Below, piece by piece: positions 33,160 through 41,400 of a stretch of DNA of 64,000 bases. Under the pieces are notes generated by a model, which was not told the origin of the DNA, did not search any database, and saw only the letters and a program-made list of their open reading frames with translations. Source of the stretch: Bradyrhizobium_A sp052115025 (GTDB lineage: Bacteria > Pseudomonadota > Alphaproteobacteria > Rhizobiales > Xanthobacteraceae); NCBI RefSeq assembly GCF_052115025.1, contig NZ_JBFRFW010000020.1, positions 61,217-125,216 of the forward strand, written 5' to 3'. A program made the translations under genes and the position numbers. How positions within the stretch are numbered: the first letter of the stretch is position 1; each line of letters starts with the position of its first letter.

Positions 33160-33588
33160 TCAGATCCGCATCCTGCGGGTCCCCGCGATCCAGCCCACAT
33201 AGCTCAGCCACAGCCCGACCGCGGCCATGATGCCGGCCCCGAGGCGTACCCAGGGCGTGGCCTCTACCGCCGAGGCGCCGACCTCGGCTATCACCTGCGG
33301 CGCTACCAGCAGCGCAAGACCGCGCAGCAGCAGCACCCAGCCGAGCAGCGAGATCACCACGGCCGCCGCGCTTGACCAGACCTGGTGGTTGGCGATGATA
33401 AAGATCCCGAAGAGCAGAACGATCGCGCCCGTGACCCACGCCAGTGCCGCATTGGCGAAGAATGCCGCCAGCAGCACATCCATCTCGGACGCACGGACCG
33501 CGACCAGGCCGGCGATGATGGCAAGAAAGGGGCCGACGACCCGTGCAAACGCGCGGGTTCGCCGTCGTGACGCAGCAGTGGCAGGCAT
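33160..33588 (-). CDS. small membrane protein (HdeD/DUF308-like or unknown)
   Basis: The 142-residue product has about four membrane helices (residues about 12-35, 40-65, 70-92, 108-135) and few charged residues inside them. The chosen ATG at 33588 has GAGAGG upstream; sequence upstream of it reads as non-coding. The pattern of helices is like small uncharacterised membrane proteins in these genomes, but I cannot name a family with certainty. It is a single gene, convergent with the Bcr/CflA exporter. Confidence 0.65.
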   Translation of the reverse strand: MPATAASRRRTRAFARVVGPFLAIIAGLVAVRASEMDVLLAAFFANAALAWVTGAIVLLFGIFIIANHQVWSSAAAVVISLLGWVLLLRGLALLVAPQVIAEVGASAVEATPWVRLGAGIMAAVGLWLSYVGWIAGTRRMRI

Positions 33589-33731
33589 CGCAGCCTCTCG
33601 ACATTGATGAAAACGGTTGCGATTTTCGCGCCGCCGCCGCGCGTGCGCAATGGCTGCCGCACCTGTCCCGGTGCCGGTTTTGCCCCTGATCAAAGCTGGG
33701 ATCGTCGCGTCAGGAGCGTCGGTCGGCTCTG

Positions 33732-34319
33732 CTAGCCGCCGCGCAGCGCCTGGGCGCTGAGCTTCCACAGCCCCTTGTCGGAGGTCGAGACGGCGACGGC
33801 GCCGGCCTTGACCGCGGCGACGACGCCGGCGCGGTCGCAGACGAAGCCGGAAGCGATGATCGGCGGCATCGCCTTGCGTGACGGCGCCGGGATATGCGGC
33901 AGCATCGGCGCCGGCATCAGCTGCACGAGATGCGGCTCGCTCTGCTCGAGCGCGGCGACGCTGCGCGGGAAGGTCGAGCGGTCGGTGACGAACACCTTCT
34001 GCACCGCGACGAGCCCGGCCCGCTTGGCGCGCTGCACGGTCGCGACCCTTGTCGAGACCAGCCCCTTGGCGCCGATCTCGGCGAGGTAGTCGACCCCTCC
34101 CTTGTCCTGGGAGAGGCCGTCGCAGCTGTCGATGTTGACGATCGGATACTTCTTGGCGGCGGTGAGCGTCTGGATCACAGACTGCAGCCTGCGCAGCTCG
34201 AAATTGGCGACGATCGAGATTTCCGCCGCACTGCCGATGAAATCATCGATCAGGTCGGCGCCATACAGCGTCGCAATCACGGGATGCCGCGCGAGGCGCG
34301 CAGCCAGGGATTTATCCAT
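33732..34319 (-). CDS. glpP: GlpP-like glycerol-3-phosphate antiterminator
   Basis: The 195-residue protein matches the GlpP family. In Bacillus, GlpP with glycerol-3-phosphate prevents termination in the glpD leader. Matching parts are FIGSAAEISIVANFELRRLQ near residue 28, IVNIDSCDGLSQDKGGVDYL, GLVSTRVATVQRAKRAGL and the C-terminal PIIASGFV followed by AVKAGAVAVSTSDKGLW, a TIM-barrel phosphate-site pattern. It is the last gene of the glycerol operon, 8 bases after the AGPS-like gene. The family is known mainly from Firmicutes; its presence here with an unusual leader at 40578-40706 suggests RNA-based control. Confidence 0.88.
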   Translation of the reverse strand: MDKSLAARLARHPVIATLYGADLIDDFIGSAAEISIVANFELRRLQSVIQTLTAAKKYPIVNIDSCDGLSQDKGGVDYLAEIGAKGLVSTRVATVQRAKRAGLVAVQKVFVTDRSTFPRSVAALEQSEPHLVQLMPAPMLPHIPAPSRKAMPPIIASGFVCDRAGVVAAVKAGAVAVSTSDKGLWKLSAQALRGG

Positions 34320-34327
34320 ACCGCTCC

Positions 34328-35875
34328 TTAGCGTGAGGGCTCCGTCTTGTCACTCAATCCGAGCTTGCCGGGATTGAGGATGTTCTTGGGATCCAGCGCC
34401 CGCTTCACGGTCTCCAGCAGCGGAAATGCGGACCCCAGCGCATCAGCCATATAAGGTGCCCGCAGCAGGCCGACACCGTGGTGGTGGCTGAGCGCCGCGT
34501 TGTACTTGATGAGCACCGCATTGGCCGCATCCCAGGCCGCCTTGTACCAGGCGGCGCGCTTGTCGACGGCGACCTCGCCACGCAGCGAGAAGTACAGGCA
34601 GGCACCGTCGACATAGGCGTGGGACTGATGGGCGGAGCCGGCGAGCGTGCCCGGCACCGCGTTGATCGCCGCCACGACCTCGTCGTAGATTGCCGGCAGG
34701 TCACGCCAGCAGCCTGTCATTTCCAGCGTGTCGGAGACGAAGCCCGGGCTCGGCGTAAAACCTTCCGCGCTCTTGCCGGTGAGATAGCGGGTATCGAGCC
34801 AGCGCTCCAGAATGGCGGCGTCGTCGAGCTTGTCGCCGAGCTCGGCGCAGGCCTTCTCGCTGATGGCCATCACCGCGTCGACCATCTCCTTCGGGCCCTC
34901 GTCGGCGATCAGCAGCACGTTGCTGTTCGGCAGGCCGAACTGCACGCCGCTCTCCAGCGCGTCATAGAGCCGCAGCGCCGCCGGGTTGGCGCCGCGCTGC
35001 ATGATCTGGCGGCAAGCCTCGAGGCCAATGGCGAAGGTCTTGAAGCCATAGGCGATGGCGCGGCCGTAGTCCGGCAGGCGGTGCAGGCGCAGCCGCGCCC
35101 GCACGATGACGCCGAGCGTACCCTCCGAGCCGATGAACAGCTGCGCCAGGTCGGAGCCCTGCGCCGCGCGGGCATGGCCGCCGACGGTGACGAGGCGGCC
35201 GTCGGCCAGCACGACGTCGAGGCCGACCACCATATCCTCGATCTTGCCGTAGCGGGTCGAGAGCTGGCCGGCGCCACGGCAGGCGATCCAGCCGCCGACC
35301 GTGCTGATGGCAAACGACGACGGCCAGTGGCCCATGGTCATGCCGTAGTCGCGCTGGATCGTCTCTTCGAAGATGTCGCCGAACAGGCCGGCCTCGACAT
35401 CGACGATCTGGCTGTCCTTGTCGAAATCGACCAGCCCGTTGAGCTGGCAGAGGTCAAGCACGATGCCGCCACGCAGCGGCAGCGCGGCACCGGTGACGTT
35501 GCTGCGGCCGGCCGAAACCGTGACCGGCAGCGACGCGCGGTCGGCGATGCGCATCACCTCCTGCACCTGCGCCACCGTTGACACCTTGACCACCACCGCA
35601 TTCGGCGTCGCCGGCTTGCCGGCGGTCTCGGTGATCATCGAGCCGGCCCACCAGTCGCGCGTCCAGCCGACGACATCGGCGGTCGCGGTCAGCACCTCGT
35701 CGGACGCCTTGCGCAGCGCCGCGACGACGTCGTCGCCCACTGCGATCGGCGCGCGCTGCAGGCCGGCCTCGGTGCCGCCCTCCTTCACCCGCGCGACCCA
35801 GCCCGGCGGCGTGTGCGCCCCGACGACGTACTTGCCGCGGTTGTAGCCGCGGCGGATGGCCTCTTTGCTCAGCAT
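34328..35875 (-). CDS. FAD-binding oxidase, alkyl-DHAP synthase-like
   Basis: The 515-residue flavoprotein has the VAO-type PCMH FAD domain (VTVSAGRSNVTGAALPLRGG near residue 135; GHWPSSFAISTVGGWIACRG near 195) and a C-terminal part with YNAALSHHHGVGLLRAPYM. The triple-histidine loop is diagnostic of alkyldihydroxyacetonephosphate synthase and its bacterial homologues; it ends NILNPGKLG. In bacteria, these enzymes have unclear substrates. Its place between glpD and glpP suggests action on glycerol-3-phosphate, DHAP or a derivative. The ATG at 35875 is separated from the glpD stop by one base, so translation is coupled. Confidence 0.88.
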   Translation of the reverse strand: MLSKEAIRRGYNRGKYVVGAHTPPGWVARVKEGGTEAGLQRAPIAVGDDVVAALRKASDEVLTATADVVGWTRDWWAGSMITETAGKPATPNAVVVKVSTVAQVQEVMRIADRASLPVTVSAGRSNVTGAALPLRGGIVLDLCQLNGLVDFDKDSQIVDVEAGLFGDIFEETIQRDYGMTMGHWPSSFAISTVGGWIACRGAGQLSTRYGKIEDMVVGLDVVLADGRLVTVGGHARAAQGSDLAQLFIGSEGTLGVIVRARLRLHRLPDYGRAIAYGFKTFAIGLEACRQIMQRGANPAALRLYDALESGVQFGLPNSNVLLIADEGPKEMVDAVMAISEKACAELGDKLDDAAILERWLDTRYLTGKSAEGFTPSPGFVSDTLEMTGCWRDLPAIYDEVVAAINAVPGTLAGSAHQSHAYVDGACLYFSLRGEVAVDKRAAWYKAAWDAANAVLIKYNAALSHHHGVGLLRAPYMADALGSAFPLLETVKRALDPKNILNPGKLGLSDKTEPSR

Positions 35876-35876
35876 A

Positions 35877-37553
35877 TCAGTTGGCTCCCATGAGAACGGA
35901 TTTTTCCCGCGCGACGCTGGCGACATAGTCGCTCACCTGTTGCGCGACGATCTGGTCGGACAGTCCGAGTTCGGACTTGAGGATGGCGCCGACGCGCACG
36001 GCCGCGCGCGCGGAGGCGTCACGCGCCATCAGGCGGGCGCGGGTGCGGCGCGACAGCACGTCGTCGACGCTGCCTGCCATCTCGTGACGAACGGCGTAGA
36101 TCGCCTCGGCCTCGCTGTAGGCGAGGCCCTCGACGATCGGCGCCGTCAGGGCCGGATCGCCCTGCAGGATGTCGCTGACGAAACGCGCTTCGGTACCGTA
36201 GCGTTCGCCGAGATGGGCCTGCAGCCCGCCCGAGGCGACGATCGCCTGGGCGTCGTAGCCGGCGGCGCCGAGCAGATAGGCCTTCTTGGTCCGGCAGCGC
36301 GCCGAGCGGCCGACCACTTTCTGGGCGGCGTCAATGGTCTGCTCGGCCATGTGGCGCGAGGTCGTGAGCTTGCCGCCGACGATGGTGATGAGGCCGTCAT
36401 CGGCGATGTCGATCTTGTGGTTGCGCTTGATCTCCAGCGTCTTGCCGCCGGGCGGCGCGACCAGCGGGCGGCAGCCGGCGATGCTGCCGACGACGTCGTC
36501 GGGCGTGAGGTCCGTCTTCAGCGCCGAACGTGCCCCCTCCAGCAGGAAGTCGAGCTCTTCGCGGGTGCACAGCACATCGTCGAGGTCGCCGCGATAGTCT
36601 TCGTCCGTGGTGCCGAGATAGGAGACGTTGCCCCAGCGGGTGATGGTGGCGCGACGGCTGCGGCCGGGCACCGGAATGGTGACGGTGCAATCGTTGCGGA
36701 TCTTGAGCCAGGGGATGGCGACATGGACGCCCTTGGCCGGGCGAATCTCGAGTGTCTTCGCCTCGCCCTTGCGGATGCCGGTCCAGTCGCGCAGCCACAC
36801 GCCGGTGGCCATCACCACCGCCCCGGCCCGCACGGCGATCTCCCGACCGTCGGCATGGACGACGGCACCGTCCACTTTGCCGTGAGTGTCGCGGGTGATT
36901 TCCACCGCCTTCGTATGATTGGCGATCGCCGCGCCATGGAAGGCGGCGGTGCGCGCCAGCGTCAGCGTCAGCCGCGCATCGTCGACGCGGGCGTCGAAGT
37001 ACATCAGGCCGCCGACGAGATTGTCCTCCCGGAAGGTCGGGCAATGCGACAGCACCTCGGCCTTGCTGAGGCGCTGATGCAGGATGCCCTCGCGCCAGCC
37101 GCCGGCAAGATCGTAGGTCCACAGCAGGCTCTCGAACGCCTTCGCCAGGCGCTGGTCGAACACGCCGTCCTTTTTCAGGATCGGGAACAAGAACGGCAGA
37201 CGCTGCACCAGATGACCGGCATTGCGGCGCAGCCGCTGGCGTTCGAGCAGCGAGTGGCGGACGAGGTCGAGGTTGCCCTGCTCGATGTAACGCAGGCCGC
37301 CATGCACCATCTTGGACGACTTCGACGACGTCCCCGAAGCGAAGTCATCCTTCTCCACCAGCGCGACGCGGAAGCCGCGCAGGCTGGCGTCGAGTGCCGC
37401 ATAGGCGCCGGTGACGCCGCCGCCGATGATCAGGATGTCGAAGCGCTCGGCCGCGAGGCGGTCGAGCTGCTCGCTGCGCACGAACCGCAGCGGCTCGGTC
37501 GTAGTCATGGCAGCACGGTCACGGGCGGGCTTTCGGGCAGGAAAGAAACTCAT
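35877..37553 (-). CDS. glpD: FAD-dependent glycerol-3-phosphate dehydrogenase
   Basis: The 558-residue protein matches aerobic glycerol-3-phosphate dehydrogenase, which oxidises glycerol-3-phosphate to DHAP and passes electrons to quinone at the inner membrane. The FAD-binding motif is FDILIIGGGVTGAYAALDAS near residue 38, followed by the conserved SGTSSKSSKMVHGGLRYIEQ loop, and TDEDYRGDLDDV and GGKLTTSRHMAE further on. Two starts are possible (GTG/ATG at 37553 and ATG at 37508). It follows the kinase gene by 18 bases. The kinase product would be its substrate if the kinase acts on glycerol. Confidence 0.92.
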   Translation of the reverse strand: MSFFPARKPARDRAAMTTTEPLRFVRSEQLDRLAAERFDILIIGGGVTGAYAALDASLRGFRVALVEKDDFASGTSSKSSKMVHGGLRYIEQGNLDLVRHSLLERQRLRRNAGHLVQRLPFLFPILKKDGVFDQRLAKAFESLLWTYDLAGGWREGILHQRLSKAEVLSHCPTFREDNLVGGLMYFDARVDDARLTLTLARTAAFHGAAIANHTKAVEITRDTHGKVDGAVVHADGREIAVRAGAVVMATGVWLRDWTGIRKGEAKTLEIRPAKGVHVAIPWLKIRNDCTVTIPVPGRSRRATITRWGNVSYLGTTDEDYRGDLDDVLCTREELDFLLEGARSALKTDLTPDDVVGSIAGCRPLVAPPGGKTLEIKRNHKIDIADDGLITIVGGKLTTSRHMAEQTIDAAQKVVGRSARCRTKKAYLLGAAGYDAQAIVASGGLQAHLGERYGTEARFVSDILQGDPALTAPIVEGLAYSEAEAIYAVRHEMAGSVDDVLSRRTRARLMARDASARAAVRVGAILKSELGLSDQIVAQQVSDYVASVAREKSVLMGAN

Positions 37554-37571
37554 CGTCGCAGGTCTCTCAAC

Positions 37572-39095
37572 TCAATCGGCGCGCGGCATCGCCGCATGCT
37601 CCAGTTCCGAACGGACACGGGCGTGCCACAACGCACGCCGCGCAGCCCGCTGGTCGGCGGATATGGTTGGTTCGAATACACGCTCGTCGGCGTGCGCCGC
37701 GGTGCCGCGCGGCAGCGCGGTGCCGAACAGGCCGGTGGCGCCGGCGAGGAAGGCGATGCCGCGCAGCGTGGCGCGCGCGGTGTTCGGCTTGCGGCGGATC
37801 GGCACGCCGATCAGGTCGGCCTGCATCTGCAGCAGCGGATCGCTCGAGGCGAGCCCACCACCGACGATCAGCTGGGAGACGCCGACCTCCGACACCTCCT
37901 CGTCGGCGGATACGCAGCTCGCGACCGAATGGGCGATGCCTTCGAGGATCGCATAGGCGACCTCGGCGCGTGTCGAGGCCATCGAGATGCCGGTCAGCGC
38001 GGCACGGGCGTTGGGCTGCATCTGTGGCACGCGCAAGCCGGTGAGCGCCGGCAGGAAGATGACGCCGTTGGCGCTGTTGGCTTCGGCCGCGAAGCGGCTG
38101 ATCTCGGCGGCGTTCTCGAACCAGCGCAACTTGTCGCAGATCCAGTCGAGCGCCGAGCCGGTGGTGGCGACGAAGGTCTCGACCGCGAACCGCGAGGCGT
38201 TGCCGACGCGGCGCGCCACCATGGTGGTGGTACCGGCATAGAGCCCGGCCTTCGGCGGCAGGGCGTCGCCGATCACGAGGTCGACGAAGCTGCCGGTGCC
38301 ATGGATACACATCGCCTGGCCGCGATCGAGACAGCCAAGGCCGATGGCGCCGGCGTGCTGGTCGCCCATGCTGGCGAGGATCGGCACGTCGATGCCGAGC
38401 AGCGCCGGATCGGTGCGGCCGAAATCGCCGGCATCGGCGCGCAGCTCCGGCAGCAGGTCCTGCGGAAAGCCGAGCGCATCGAGCCAACCGCGCTGGTAGC
38501 GGTGCTCGGCCAGCACATAGGCGCCGGCCGACGCCGCATTGGTGGATGTCGTGACATAGACGCGCTCGCGCGACAGATGCCACAACAGCCAGGTGTCGAC
38601 GGTGCCGAAGCCAAGGCGCTTGTCGCGGAACGCCTGCGCCACCGCCGGCGTCTCCTGGATATGGCGCGCCGCCCACAGATAGGGTGAACGCACGCCGCCG
38701 GCGCGGCCGACCTCGCGGGCGAGCGTCGCATCCCAAGTGGGCGCGAGGCGGTCGAGCTCGGCGGCGTAGCGGGTGTCCTGCCAGACCATGGCGGGCACGA
38801 GGGCCCGCCCGGTCGCGGTGTCCCACAGCACGGCGGTGGCGCGCTGGGTGGCGAGCGCCAGCGCGACGATGCGCTGGCCCTCCTTGTTCGCCTGCGCGAT
38901 CGTGGCGTGGCAGGCCTGGAGCGTCTTCGCCAGGATTGCATCGGCATCTTGCTCGACGACGCCGGGCCGCGGCGTGTCGACCTGAAGGCCGATGTAATCG
39001 AGGCAGGTGACCTCGCCGTCGGCGGAGACCGTCGCGGCACGGGTGCCGGACGTTCCCTCGTCGATGGCCAGGATCACATCGCGCGATATCGTCAT
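37572..39095 (-). CDS. FGGY-family kinase, glycerol kinase-like
   Basis: The 507-residue sugar kinase has the FGGY actin-like fold: ILAIDEGTSGTRAATVSADG at the N terminus (phosphate-1 loop), VPILASMGDQHAGAIGLGCL, then IHGTGSFVDLVIG (phosphate-2) and SQLIVGGGLASSDPLLQMQA (adenosine loop). With glpD and glpP in the operon, glycerol is the likely substrate, but the substrate loop differs from classic GlpK, so another polyol is possible. The ATG lies 2 bases after the MFS stop codon (TGACCATG). Confidence 0.88.
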   Translation of the reverse strand: MTISRDVILAIDEGTSGTRAATVSADGEVTCLDYIGLQVDTPRPGVVEQDADAILAKTLQACHATIAQANKEGQRIVALALATQRATAVLWDTATGRALVPAMVWQDTRYAAELDRLAPTWDATLAREVGRAGGVRSPYLWAARHIQETPAVAQAFRDKRLGFGTVDTWLLWHLSRERVYVTTSTNAASAGAYVLAEHRYQRGWLDALGFPQDLLPELRADAGDFGRTDPALLGIDVPILASMGDQHAGAIGLGCLDRGQAMCIHGTGSFVDLVIGDALPPKAGLYAGTTTMVARRVGNASRFAVETFVATTGSALDWICDKLRWFENAAEISRFAAEANSANGVIFLPALTGLRVPQMQPNARAALTGISMASTRAEVAYAILEGIAHSVASCVSADEEVSEVGVSQLIVGGGLASSDPLLQMQADLIGVPIRRKPNTARATLRGIAFLAGATGLFGTALPRGTAAHADERVFEPTISADQRAARRALWHARVRSELEHAAMPRAD

Positions 39096-39097
39096 GG

Positions 39098-40573
39098 TCA
39101 GGTCCTGCTGGCCGAAGGCTGCAGCGTCGCGGAAGCGGCGACCTTGTCGCCCTCGAATTGCGGCGCGCCGACCTCGGTATCCGGGTTGATGGTCGTGCGC
39201 GTCGGGTCCCACTTGATCGCAAAGCAGATGATGCTGGCAACCAGCGGCACCGCCGACAGGATCAGGAAGGTGTGGTTCAGACCATACCACTCCCTGAACA
39301 GCGGGAAGACCAGCAGACCGAGCGCCGCGCCGGTCGAGCCGAGCGCACCGATCACGCCGTTGGCACCGGCCCGCAGCTCGCCACGGAACGACAGCGACGA
39401 CAGGCTCTTGCCGTTGGCGCCGGGGCCGCCGGAATGGAACAGGATGAACAGCGACGGCACGATGGCGGCAAGCCAGATCGGCAGCTTGTCGCTGAACAGG
39501 CCGAGAATCAGCAGCATCACGAATACCGCGGCAAAGCCCACGGCAGAGGCGATGCGCAGGCCGAACACGCGACCGATGGTCGGCGACAGGAAGCCGCCGA
39601 AGATGCCGAACACGTTGAACATCAGCGCGCCGAGGGTGGCGAACACAAAATCCTTGCCAAACATCGCGGCCGAGATCAGCGGCAGGTACCAGCCGATGGC
39701 GAAGTACTGGATCGACTGGCCGATCTGCACCGTGGCAGCGAGGATGGTGCGCGGCAGATAGACGCCGCGGAAGATCAGGAGCACGTTGGCAAGGCCGCGG
39801 CGCGCCTGGTTCATCACCGGGATCCACTCCGCCTTCGGCGCGGCCTCGAACGGCCGGCCGTAGATGCGGCTCATCGCCTGCGCAGCCTCGACGATGCGCT
39901 CCTTGCGCGCGAGCCACACCGGGCTCTCCACCAGCAGCGCGAACTGCAGCACCAGGATGACGACGGCGAACACGGCGGTGGCGCCGACCGAGTAGCGCCA
40001 GATCACGTCACCGACATTCCACGAGTTGAACAGCAGCGCCAGCAGCAGGTTGCTGCACACCGCCGTGTACCACATGCCCTGCCAGGTGTTCAGGCGGCTC
40101 TTGAAGCGCACCGGCGTGAACTCGGCCAGCACGGCCATGGCGATCGCGAAGTCGATGCCATAGGCGGCGCCGACGAAGAAACGACCGGCGAGGATGACTT
40201 CGAAATGCGCCGCGAACATCACCAGCGCCGCGCCGACGATCGCCAGCACCTTGGCGATCACCAGCGGCGTGACGCGGCCCCAGCGGTCGGCCATCCAGCC
40301 GCCGATCGGGTTGAACGCGATCGAGACCCACGAGGCGAACGACGTCAGCAGCGCCACCTGCGCGGCGGTGAGATGCAGGTCGCGCGTCATCGGCCCGAGG
40401 CCGGCGCTCAGCGCGGAGTTGGAGAACGCATCGAGGAACAGCCCGCCGAGCGCGAGCCACCAGACGATGCCGGCGCGACCGCTGATCCCCGTCTGCGCAT
40501 CGATATACGCAATGACGTCATCGATGCCGCGGAGCTGGATGGGCTTGGATGAAGTGAATGTGGAGCCTTGCAT
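39098..40573 (-). CDS. MFS transporter, first gene of the glycerol operon
   Basis: The 491-residue protein has 12 membrane helices. The pattern GGLFLDAFSNSALSAGLGPM, then GGWMADRWGRVTPLVIAKVL (motif A) and ARKERIVEAAQAMSRIYGRP in the central loop is like sugar/organic-acid:proton symporters. It probably imports the polyol or its phosphate for the following kinase and dehydrogenase. The ATG at 40573 is chosen since GGGGGAAGG precedes it. That same ribosome binding site can pair with an upstream complementary segment in the leader, which would block translation. Confidence 0.88.
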   Translation of the reverse strand: MQGSTFTSSKPIQLRGIDDVIAYIDAQTGISGRAGIVWWLALGGLFLDAFSNSALSAGLGPMTRDLHLTAAQVALLTSFASWVSIAFNPIGGWMADRWGRVTPLVIAKVLAIVGAALVMFAAHFEVILAGRFFVGAAYGIDFAIAMAVLAEFTPVRFKSRLNTWQGMWYTAVCSNLLLALLFNSWNVGDVIWRYSVGATAVFAVVILVLQFALLVESPVWLARKERIVEAAQAMSRIYGRPFEAAPKAEWIPVMNQARRGLANVLLIFRGVYLPRTILAATVQIGQSIQYFAIGWYLPLISAAMFGKDFVFATLGALMFNVFGIFGGFLSPTIGRVFGLRIASAVGFAAVFVMLLILGLFSDKLPIWLAAIVPSLFILFHSGGPGANGKSLSSLSFRGELRAGANGVIGALGSTGAALGLLVFPLFREWYGLNHTFLILSAVPLVASIICFAIKWDPTRTTINPDTEVGAPQFEGDKVAASATLQPSASRT

Positions 40574-40577
40574 GGAC

Positions 40578-40653
40578 GACCTTCCCCCAGATGTCATCTG
40601 TAAGAAGGTCTTTTGCGATGAAGGCACAGCAAGCGACTATCTTACAGATAGTC
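40578..40653 (-). promoter_or_regulatory. structured leader of the glycerol operon
   Basis: On the minus strand the leader has two competing structures. Structure 1: arms at 40578-40584 and 40604-40610 (GAAGGTC/GACCTTC), with an inner stem at 40588-40600, bury the GGGGGAAGG ribosome binding site. Structure 2: ATCTGTAAG (from 40641-40649) can pair over 9 bases with CTTACAGAT (from 40596-40604), which overlaps and would open structure 1. A third stem, GACTATCT with AGATAGTC at 40635-40653, competes with structure 2. This is a switch-like layout suitable for GlpP or another signal. Confidence 0.6.
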
Positions 40654-40668
40654 TTCAATCTTGCTTCT

Positions 40669-40706
40669 GTGTGATCACACTAGGCAGAAAGGCCGGGGTA
40701 TGTCAA
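40669..40706 (-). promoter_or_regulatory. promoter of the glycerol operon with palindrome
   Basis: On the minus strand TTGACA (40706-40701) is followed after 17-18 bases by a weak TAGTGT/CTAGTG -10 region near 40677-40683. The perfect 12-bp palindrome GTGTGATCACAC at 40669-40680 overlaps the -10 and expected start, so a repressor site is likely. The regulator is unknown. Confidence 0.6.
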
Positions 40707-40773
40707 CGCCCCGAGAAAATCCTTCCAAAATCGCGCTCATCCAGCGGTGCGGCGCGCATGTGCGCGATCGACG

Positions 40774-41286
40774 CTATCTGGCCGCTGCATCCTTGCTGCG
40801 GGCCACCACCTCCAGATACGCCTTCTGCAGCCGCTCGCCGACGGTCGGGCCGCTCTTCCTGCGCTTGATGCCGAGATGGGTCTCGCGCAGCTCGTCCATC
40901 ATTTCGGCCCACATCTTCGGACCACCGTCGCGCAGCAGTTGCGCGCGGATGCCGAGTTCCTCGGTGACCGGAAGATACTTCACCCCCCACGCCGCCATCT
41001 GCGCGATCACGGGCAGCAGCTCGATGCCCTGCTCGGTCAGGCTGTAGACACCCTTCTGCTTGTGCGTGGGATCGTCGGCGCGGGTGAGGATGCCCGCCTC
41101 CAGCAGCGTCTTCAGCCGGTCGGCGAGAATGTTGGATGAGATGCCCTCCTCCGAATGCGTCAGCAGCTCGCGGAAATGCCGGCGGTTGCCGAAGATGATG
41201 TCGCGGATGATCAGCAGGCTCCACTTGTCGCCCACCACTTCCAGCGTGAGGTTGATCGGGCAGCCCGACCGTTTCGCGTCGCTCAT
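40774..41286 (-). CDS. HxlR family transcriptional regulator
   Basis: The 170-residue protein has an N-terminal HxlR winged helix: CPINLTLEVVGDKWSLLIIRDI, RRHFRELLTHSEEGISSNILA and LTRADDPTHKQKGVYSLTEQG. The family senses small electrophiles or redox signals. A C-terminal extension of about 60 residues (after LPVTEEL) makes it longer than basal HxlR proteins; a Cys is present only in the N-terminal part. The ATG at 41286 has GGGGA upstream. It is divergent from a glutathione S-transferase gene and probably controls it. Confidence 0.9.
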   Translation of the reverse strand: MSDAKRSGCPINLTLEVVGDKWSLLIIRDIIFGNRRHFRELLTHSEEGISSNILADRLKTLLEAGILTRADDPTHKQKGVYSLTEQGIELLPVIAQMAAWGVKYLPVTEELGIRAQLLRDGGPKMWAEMMDELRETHLGIKRRKSGPTVGERLQKAYLEVVARSKDAAAR

Positions 41287-41332
41287 GGTCCGTTCCCCGG
41301 AGGCGCCGCCGCCGGCGCCCGGAATAAACTGC

Positions 41333-41383
41333 TTGCAATCTCGCACCGGTTACCCTACCAAGGCAACCAGTTGCAAATTGCAA
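41333..41383. promoter_or_regulatory. repeated TTGCAA motif between HxlR and GST genes
   Basis: TTGCAA occurs at 41333-41338, 41371-41376 and 41378-41383. The latter two are separated by a single A and form a near-perfect 13-base palindrome. This is a candidate HxlR operator in the divergent promoter region. Confidence 0.5.
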
Positions 41384-41400
41384 TCAGTTTGAAGGCTGCC

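Noticed and set aside
35856..38687. 943-codon open frame on the plus strand antisense to glpD and the kinase
   Set aside because: Shadow of two genes with clear glycerol-dehydrogenase and FGGY motifs on the minus strand.
37572..39095. erythritol kinase operon (eryA/eryB-like)
   Set aside because: A GlpD-family and FGGY pair also occurs in erythritol loci, but the typical partners (eryC, eryD) are missing and GlpP is present, so glycerol-type metabolism fits better.
40669..40680. classic CRP site at GTGTGATCACAC
   Set aside because: CRP sites have a 6-base spacer between TGTGA and TCACA. Here the halves overlap, so another regulator is more likely.
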